A stretch of 36,123 nt of DNA, taken from Nocardia amamiensis NBRC 102102 (lineage in GTDB: Bacteria > Actinomycetota > Actinomycetes > Mycobacteriales > Mycobacteriaceae). Positions 31,502-36,123 of the stretch are shown in pieces. Both the position numbers and the translations under genes were made by a program. The stretch's first letter is position 1. The number at the start of each line of letters is the position of its first letter. The stretch covers positions 1-36,123 of the forward strand of contig NZ_BDBA01000130.1 of the NCBI RefSeq assembly GCF_001612745.1, given 5' to 3'. The notes below the pieces were generated by a model. That model did not search any database. It was not told the origin of the DNA and saw only the letters and a program-made list of their open reading frames with translations.

Positions 31502-32221
31502 GTGTCCGAATCGGTCGGCGCCGCCGACGCGGCACTGGTCACAGCAGGCTCCCCCACGGCGGGCGAAGCGCTCGCAGAGGCGCTCGTCAAACCACGCATG
31601 CGCGGCTGGATCCACACCTGGGCCGTCGGCATCGCGGCGATCGTGGCCGTGATCCTCATCGCCACGGCCGCCACGGTCTCGGCGACTGCGGGGTGGTCGA
31701 CGCTGGTCTACGGGGTCACCGTGTGCGGACTGTTCGGCATCAGCGCGGTATACCACCGGGTGACCTGGCCGACCGCCCGCGCCCGCATCCGGATGAAGCG
31801 GGCCGACCACTCGATGATCTTCCTGTTCATCGCGGGCAGCTATACGCCGTTCGCCCTGCTCGGCCTGCCCGGACGCACAGGGCAGACGTTGCTGACCGTG
31901 GTCTGGGCGGGTGCGCTGGCCGGAGTAGCGCTGAAACTGCTGTGGCCGACCGCGCCCCGCTGGGTCGGCGTTCCGCTGTATCTGCTGCTCGGCTGGGCCA
32001 TCGTGCCGGTGGCCGGGCAATTGAACAGCCAGATCGGCATCGCGCCGTTGATCCTGCTGCTGATCGGCGGCCTGTTCTACAGCGGCGGCGCCATTCTCTA
32101 CGCGACCAAATGGCCGAACCCGTGGCCGACCGTCTTCGGACACCACGAGTTCTTCCATGCGGCCACGGTCCTCGCCGCGCTCACCCACTACGCGGCAGTG
32201 TGGCTCGTGGTGCTGCGCTGA
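31502..32221 (+). CDS. trhA: Hemolysin III / PAQR-family membrane protein
   Basis: A 239-residue integral membrane protein with about seven helices. The family motifs are complete: GISAVYHRV (Ser and His of the metal site, near residue 80), RIRMKRADHSMIFLFIAGSYTPFALL (Asp, near 103), and HHEFFHAATVLAALTHY (paired His near the C-terminus). PAQR proteins bind zinc in this Ser/Asp/His site; bacterial TrhA influences membrane fatty-acid balance. An extra N-terminal cytoplasmic tail of about 35 residues is present. GTG 31502 has AGGAGG with 6-base spacing. The original haemolysin label from Bacillus should not be taken as function. Confidence 0.93.
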   Translation: MSESVGAADAALVTAGSPTAGEALAEALVKPRMRGWIHTWAVGIAAIVAVILIATAATVSATAGWSTLVYGVTVCGLFGISAVYHRVTWPTARARIRMKRADHSMIFLFIAGSYTPFALLGLPGRTGQTLLTVVWAGALAGVALKLLWPTAPRWVGVPLYLLLGWAIVPVAGQLNSQIGIAPLILLLIGGLFYSGGAILYATKWPNPWPTVFGHHEFFHAATVLAALTHYAAVWLVVLR

Positions 32222-32602
32222 GCCGATACATCGGCGGGACGAAACGGGGGCGCGATGGGACGGCAATATTGGCAGGCGAAGCGGGTCCGCGAAGCTGCCG
32301 GTGCTCGCCGTCGTGGTCGCGGCCGGATTCGGCGACCTCTCCGGCAATAACGCGGGGAAACCGCCTATGCCGGTCGCGCTGGTCTTATGCTGCTCGTTCG
32401 TGTTCCTCATCGCTGTCTTCCGCGGCATCGCCCTGCCGGAGAGGGCAGTCGTGATGAGCCCGCCCCGCGCCGGGGTGGCGCTCGGTAGTACCGGGCCTTC
32501 CCGGCTCGCGCGACCCATGGACGCCCGGGGGACGTCGGTGCGCGGGGTGCGGATCGCGCAGTGCTGGGCGGCGAGACCACGACTAGCCGGGCTGCGAACC
32601 CG
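32222..32602. other. 381-bp region without a supported gene
   Basis: Between trhA and the cyclase. A frame from ATG 32367 could encode 79 residues starting with one hydrophobic helix (MPVALVLCCSFVFLIAVF) and has GGGGAAA before it, but the rest is Arg/Gly-rich frame-shadow sequence and it overlaps the cyclase start. GCCGATACATCGGC just after trhA (32223-32236) is a short hairpin. The cyclase promoter probably lies here. Confidence 0.5.
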
Positions 32603-34207
32603 ATGATCTCGAAGTTCGTCCTGTGGGCGCTCAAGGCGCGGGGTGGGCTGGCTGTGGTGGTCACCACCGCCAACGTCAGCGGTCTCGCGGTGATCGTCAT
32701 CCAGCTGTGGCTGAACGGATTCCTCGGCAGGCTCGGCACGGACTGGCTGCGAACGCTGGCGTTCGTCGGCATCTATCCTGCGGTGGGGTTCGGAGTCGGC
32801 ATCGTTCTCGCGGTACGCGACCGCAAACTGGATTTCGGCTGGCTCGACGCCGGACGAAGACCCACCGAGGCGGAGGCACGGCGTCTGCTGCGCCTGCCGA
32901 TCACGATCAGTATGCGCGCGCTCGCGCTGTGGCTTCCCGGGGTGATCGTCGCGACGGCGATCTTCGCGCATCTGAGTCCGCAGAACGACCCCGGCGTGAC
33001 GACGGCGCTGTTCACGATCGGCGCGTTCGAGACGGCGGCGGTCACCTTCCTGATCGTGGACCGGCTGATCCGGCCGACCGTCCCGCTGGTCGCCGGGATC
33101 CTCGGCTGGACGATGCACTGGAGTTCCTCGGTTCTCGTGCGGGTGGTGGTGACCTGGGCGGTGGCGGCGGCGCTTCCACTGCTCATGCTGATCGTCGTGC
33201 TCGCCGACCCGGCCGCCGCCGCGTCCGATCGAATCCGGACCGCCATCTACCTGTCCGCCGTCGGCCTCGGTGTCGGCGCCCTGGCCACCGCCTTCCTCGC
33301 GCGTGCCGTGGCCGCGCCGATGCGCACCCTGCGCCGGGCGCTGGACCGGATCACCCAGGGCGATCTGGACGTCCGGGTGCCGGTCGGCAGCACCAGCGAG
33401 ATCGGCAGGCTGGAACACTCGGTCAACGAACTGGCCGGAAACCTCCGCGAGCGGGAGCGGATGCGGGAGGTATTCGGCAGGCACGTCGGCGCGGAGGTGG
33501 CCGAGCGCGCGCTCGCGCGCGGTGTGGATCTCACCGGTGACGTGCGCGAGGTCTCGGCGCTGTTCGTCGACGTGACCGGGTCGGTGGAGCTGTCCACCGG
33601 GCTGCCGCCGCAGGAGTTCGTCGCCAAGCTCAACCGGCTGCTCGCGATCGTCGTCGCGGCGACCGAGGAGAACAACGGGCTGGTCAACAAGTTCGAGGGC
33701 GACGCGGCGCTGTGCGTCTTCGGAGCGCCGATCGCCCTGCGGGACAATGCGACTCCGGCACTGCGCGCCGCGCGCCGCATCCGTGACGAGGTGCTCGCCA
33801 CGGGCGAACTCGACATCGGCATCGGCGTGGCGCGCGGCCGGGTCTTCGCCGGCGACGTCGGCGCCGACACCCGGCTGGAGTTCACCGTGATCGGCGACGC
33901 GGTCAACGAGGCCGCCCGCCTCACCGCCGCGGCAAAAGACGTGCCGCGGCGGATCCTGGTGAGCGAAGCGGTGACCCGAGCCGCCGCGGACCACGAACGC
34001 GCCAAATGGATCTTCTTCGACACCATCGTGCTGCGCGGGATGAAAGACCCGACGGCCTGCTGGACCGACGTGGACGGCCCCGATCCATCGCCCGGCTCCA
34101 CCGCGACCCGCGCCGATCGACCTGACAGCGGCAATCCGGCCGGTGCCGATCCTGTCGTCGAAATGCGCACCGCCGTAGTGCGATCCGATCCAGACGCGCA
34201 ACACTGA
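32603..34207 (+). CDS. Membrane-anchored class III adenylate/guanylate cyclase with HAMP
   Basis: A 534-residue protein of the same architecture as the M. tuberculosis Rv1318c-Rv1320c and Rv3645 cyclases. Six membrane helices (about 15-35, 48-70, 103-122, 133-152, 160-200 in two, 215-235) are followed by a HAMP domain (about 236-290) and a class III cyclase domain (about 310-490). Metal-binding D323 (FVDVTGS) and D367 (KFEGDAALCVFG), the purine-selecting K363 and D432 (VIGDAVNEAARL), and the transition-state N436 and R439 are all present, so it should be active, most likely making cAMP. The C-terminal 45 residues are disordered. ATG 32603 is chosen; a GTG 42 bases upstream is possible. Confidence 0.92.
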   Translation: MISKFVLWALKARGGLAVVVTTANVSGLAVIVIQLWLNGFLGRLGTDWLRTLAFVGIYPAVGFGVGIVLAVRDRKLDFGWLDAGRRPTEAEARRLLRLPITISMRALALWLPGVIVATAIFAHLSPQNDPGVTTALFTIGAFETAAVTFLIVDRLIRPTVPLVAGILGWTMHWSSSVLVRVVVTWAVAAALPLLMLIVVLADPAAAASDRIRTAIYLSAVGLGVGALATAFLARAVAAPMRTLRRALDRITQGDLDVRVPVGSTSEIGRLEHSVNELAGNLRERERMREVFGRHVGAEVAERALARGVDLTGDVREVSALFVDVTGSVELSTGLPPQEFVAKLNRLLAIVVAATEENNGLVNKFEGDAALCVFGAPIALRDNATPALRAARRIRDEVLATGELDIGIGVARGRVFAGDVGADTRLEFTVIGDAVNEAARLTAAAKDVPRRILVSEAVTRAAADHERAKWIFFDTIVLRGMKDPTACWTDVDGPDPSPGSTATRADRPDSGNPAGADPVVEMRTAVVRSDPDAQH

Positions 34208-34436
34208 AATGGATCACCCAACCTCGCGATAGCCGCACCAGACCGGCCGGGTCGGCGCCTTCGCTGCGCGATGGCGCAGCACAGCCTCCCGGCGCGAGCA
34301 GACGTCGCCGGTCGCCGGGCGGTCATCGGAAGCAGACGACCCGATCAGCGGCCCGACGACCGGAGGGCGATCGCTCCCAGACGCCGGAACTCGCAGACGC
34401 TGTCATGAGTCGCAACACAGAGGAATCCCACGCCCA

Positions 34437-35201
34437 TTATCTGGCTGTGCACTCCCGTGGCCGGGCCGGTTGCTCCGATGCTCCAGATCTGTGGATGGCA
34501 ACGCGCCACGGCAGGCGGATCGAGGTGGGCGGGTGGTCATGTACCCATTGCGCGATCGCTGTGACGGCCGAAGCGAGTGAGGTGGCTCCGGCGAGCATGG
34601 GCCAGCGGGTCAGTCCGGCGGTGTCGTAGGCGACTTGCCGAATTCCCGGTACGACGATACTGCCGTTGCCGAAAGCCCAGCTCATCACCATTCCGGCTTG
34701 CCCACCCAGGTCCGAGGTGCGCGCGAGCGGCGCCCGCAGTTCAGGGGCTTTGCTGTTGATGTAGAGCACGGTGAGCAGCACCAGAGCCGCGACGGCAACC
34801 GTGGAAAGCGTTGCTATCCGGGACAGGACCCCGGTGCGATACCGGAGATTCGCCGCCACCACGCAGACGGTGACGACGATCGCCGCGGCGGCGAGTATCG
34901 CCGGGGCGCCGCTGATCCGCGCGGGCGGTGCCTGCGATGACGACCAGATGTTGAGGTAGGAGGTGGTCGCGGTGATCCGGCCGAAGGCGTTGGCACTGGC
35001 CTTGCCGTCGGCACCGGCCACGGTCAGCCACGGCTGGAACAACAGGATCAGCGTGACGATGCTGCCTGCCACGGCACCCAGGTAACCCCAGTAGCCGTTC
35101 AGCGTCGACAGCTGCGCTCGGCACCGGGCGAGCCGTCCGGGTGCCGCGATCGGCGCTGATTCGGGTCGAATGTCTATGACTGACCAGGGAGTTGGCTGCA
35201 C
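34437..35201 (-). CDS. Four-helix membrane protein of unknown function
   Basis: A 254-residue membrane protein. Hydrophobic segments are near 38-60 (YLGAVAGSIVTLILLFQPWL), 98-117 (ILAAAAIVVTVCVVAANL), 128-148 (IATLSTVAVAALVLLTVLYI) and 204-222. The second and last pairs enclose extracytoplasmic loops, one with a polar stretch around SSSQAPPA. The C-terminal 30 residues are basic and Pro/Arg-rich. GTG 35201 has GGAG five bases upstream. I do not recognise a family; similar lone membrane proteins are common in Nocardia. It is divergent from the toxin/antitoxin remnants. Confidence 0.65.
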   Translation of the reverse strand: MQPTPWSVIDIRPESAPIAAPGRLARCRAQLSTLNGYWGYLGAVAGSIVTLILLFQPWLTVAGADGKASANAFGRITATTSYLNIWSSSQAPPARISGAPAILAAAAIVVTVCVVAANLRYRTGVLSRIATLSTVAVAALVLLTVLYINSKAPELRAPLARTSDLGGQAGMVMSWAFGNGSIVVPGIRQVAYDTAGLTRWPMLAGATSLASAVTAIAQWVHDHPPTSIRLPWRVAIHRSGASEQPARPRECTAR

Positions 35202-35335
35202 CTTCGCTCCGAATCAGGGATCGGTCGGCATCGAAAACCGAGCGGACATGGCGGTCCCCGACTGCGGACGTCCTCGGACACGGCCCGGACAGAAGGGGTA
35301 TCTCCGGACAGTAAGAGGCGCAGCTTGTTCCGAGA

Positions 35336-35530
35336 ATGATTGCGATCAGCGCGATCTTGAATCCTGGACTGCCATTCGCCCTCGGTCTTCCCTGGCGGTC
35401 GGCGATCCTCTTGATCGGCGGCGACAGGACAGGGCAGTGGAGCGCTTGGTACCAGCAAGCCATTCCGCGAGCCGTGGCACTGTATGAGATCTACTTGAAG
35501 GAAAGAGCCGAGGGGGAACGCGATACATGA
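35336..35530 (+). pseudogene. Remnant of a Gp49-like (DUF891/HigB-type) toxin
   Basis: The frame gives 64 residues. From about residue 12 it matches the C-terminal half of phage Gp49-like toxins: PWRSAILLIGGDRTGQWSAWYQQAIPRAVALYEIYLKER. The preceding part is out of register (a possible continuation, LESWTAIRP, is in another frame), and the N-terminal half of the toxin cannot be found. Such toxins are RelE-like mRNA-cleaving enzymes. The stop overlaps the antitoxin start (ATGA), the usual arrangement. It is almost certainly inactive. Confidence 0.7.
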
Positions 35531-35845
35531 GCAACTTCAGCAAGTGGGATAGGGACGCCTACCGCATGCGGGTCGGCGAGGATGAGGCCGCGCGGCGACG
35601 CGGTGCGATCATGGCTGAACAGTGGGTCATGAACTTGCCGAGGAGCGGAAGCGTCTGAATTCACGCACGCAGGATCGGCGGAAGCCATGGGCGTAAGCCC
35701 CGGTCGGGTCTCGCAGATCGAGCATGGCGAGATGACGACCGTGGCCGCCATCGCAGCGTATGTTTCCGCGCTCGGCGGCAAGCTCGAACCGCTTGCCGAT
35801 TTCGGCGGTCATCTGCGGCGGATGCCGACCAACCCGGCCGGGTAG
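35527..35845 (+). pseudogene. Frameshifted XRE-family antitoxin/regulator
   Basis: Three frames together make one XRE protein. Frame one from ATG 35527 reads MSNFSKWDRDAYRMRV and RRRGAIMAEQW. Near 35628 the homology moves to a second frame (HELAEERKRLNSRTQ), then near 35670 to a third (SAEAMGVSPGRVSQIEHGE) which runs to the stop at 35845 with YVSALGGKLEPLADFGG. That order is the standard helix-turn-helix antitoxin paired with Gp49-like toxins. Two frameshifts, and probably a small deletion in the helix-turn-helix, have destroyed it. Confidence 0.8.
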
Positions 35846-35857
35846 CCGTCAAAGCTG

Positions 35858-36123
35858 TTAGTTCCGCTGGAGTGCCGTGCGGAGCTGGTCCGGGGTGGAG
35901 ACCGGGAGGTCGCACACCGAACCGCGGCAGACGTAGGCCGCGGCGGCGTTGCGAACCAGGGGGCGATCGGCCAGGAGCGGGACGGCGTTGGGGGCGGCGG
36001 CCAGGACGACCGACCCGCCAGGAGCGGCCAGGCGGGCCGTGGTGAGCAACTCCGTTGGGCGGGAAGCGGATTCGGTGGCGATTGCGACTTGAAGTGGCCC
36101 GCGCAGGGCAGCCTCGGCGACGG
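35858..36123 (-). CDS. DUF255/thioredoxin-domain protein, C-terminal part
   Basis: The open frame continues through the right edge, giving the last 87 or so residues. The ending (VVLAAAPNAVPLLADRPLVRN, AAYVCRGSVCDLPVSTPDQLRTAL) matches the C-terminus of YyaL/DUF255 proteins, large cytosolic proteins with an N-terminal thioredoxin fold and a glycosidase-like toroid; AYVCRGxxCxxPV is a strong signature. In M. tuberculosis the equivalent gene (Rv1084) lies next to hemolysin III. Its role is unclear. The N-terminal thioredoxin part is outside the window. Confidence 0.88.
   Translation of the reverse strand, partial: VAEAALRGPLQVAIATESASRPTELLTTARLAAPGGSVVLAAAPNAVPLLADRPLVRNAAAAYVCRGSVCDLPVSTPDQLRTALQRN

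Noticed and set aside
32367..32606. 79-residue membrane peptide before the cyclase
   Set aside because: Only the first 18 residues look like a membrane helix; the remainder is shadow-like and overlaps the cyclase start, so it is mentioned only within the intergenic region.
31460..34204. A 914-residue open frame on the minus strand
   Set aside because: It is antisense to both trhA and the cyclase, which have complete family motifs; its own translation is low-complexity and matches nothing recognisable.
1..36123. tRNA or rRNA genes and insertion sequences
   Set aside because: No cloverleaf-like or conserved rRNA segment and no transposase motif was recognised on either strand by reading; a tRNAscan or ISfinder run would settle it.

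Overview
The window is high-GC DNA from an actinomycete of the Mycobacteriales, most likely Nocardia. Evidence: strong GC bias with GTG/TTG starts; EspG, a PPE-like protein, DUF3558 and LGFP-repeat lipoproteins; an acyl-ACP desaturase of DesA2 type; and a gene order that, from memory, follows the Mycobacterium tuberculosis Rv1084-Rv1108 block in mirror image (thioredoxin-domain protein, hemolysin III, short-chain Z-prenyl synthase, coaA, glyA, desA2/phoH2, fum, glpX, DUF4245, xseB, xseA). The genus is an inference.

Layout. 1-1010: end of xseA, xseB and a VOC-fold protein, head to tail. 1041-4752: DUF4245 membrane protein, divergent glpX with three perfect 33-bp hairpin repeats just upstream, a long inverted repeat, then fumC and its terminator. 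4776-8526: a DesA2-like desaturase with altered metal ligands, an LGFP lipoprotein, PIN-PhoH (phoH2) with a hairpin-rich leader, and DUF488. 8604-11358: a small conserved protein, then an epoxide-hydrolase-like protein and TetR regulator divergent from an FAD monooxygenase. 11560-14955: a type VII secretion accessory cassette (helical YxxxD protein, DUF3558 lipoprotein, PPE-like WxG protein, EspG) followed by an NTF2-like protein. 15048-18192: glyA, then a TetR gene divergent from a thioesterase and a deazaflavin oxidoreductase, with two strong palindromic operators. 18330-18443: a probable 37-residue small gene.

18493-28706 is an accessory block, all on the minus strand: a 2144-residue NRPS (A-T-C-A-T-reductase), an aldo/keto reductase 29 bp behind it, a WS/DGAT-like acyltransferase and a DUF885 metallopeptidase. 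The NRPS would release a peptide aldehyde; the aldo/keto reductase could reduce it and the acyltransferase-like protein could modify the alcohol (inference). The NRPS 5' end is broken: a deleted, frameshifted remnant of a condensation domain lies in front of it, next to coaA.

28982-36123 returns to the conserved block: coaA, a conserved protein, a Z-prenyl diphosphate synthase, hemolysin III/PAQR, a HAMP-containing class III nucleotide cyclase, a membrane protein, a decayed Gp49-like toxin/XRE antitoxin pair and the C-terminal end of a DUF255/thioredoxin-domain protein. I saw no rRNA, tRNA, CRISPR array or intact insertion sequence.
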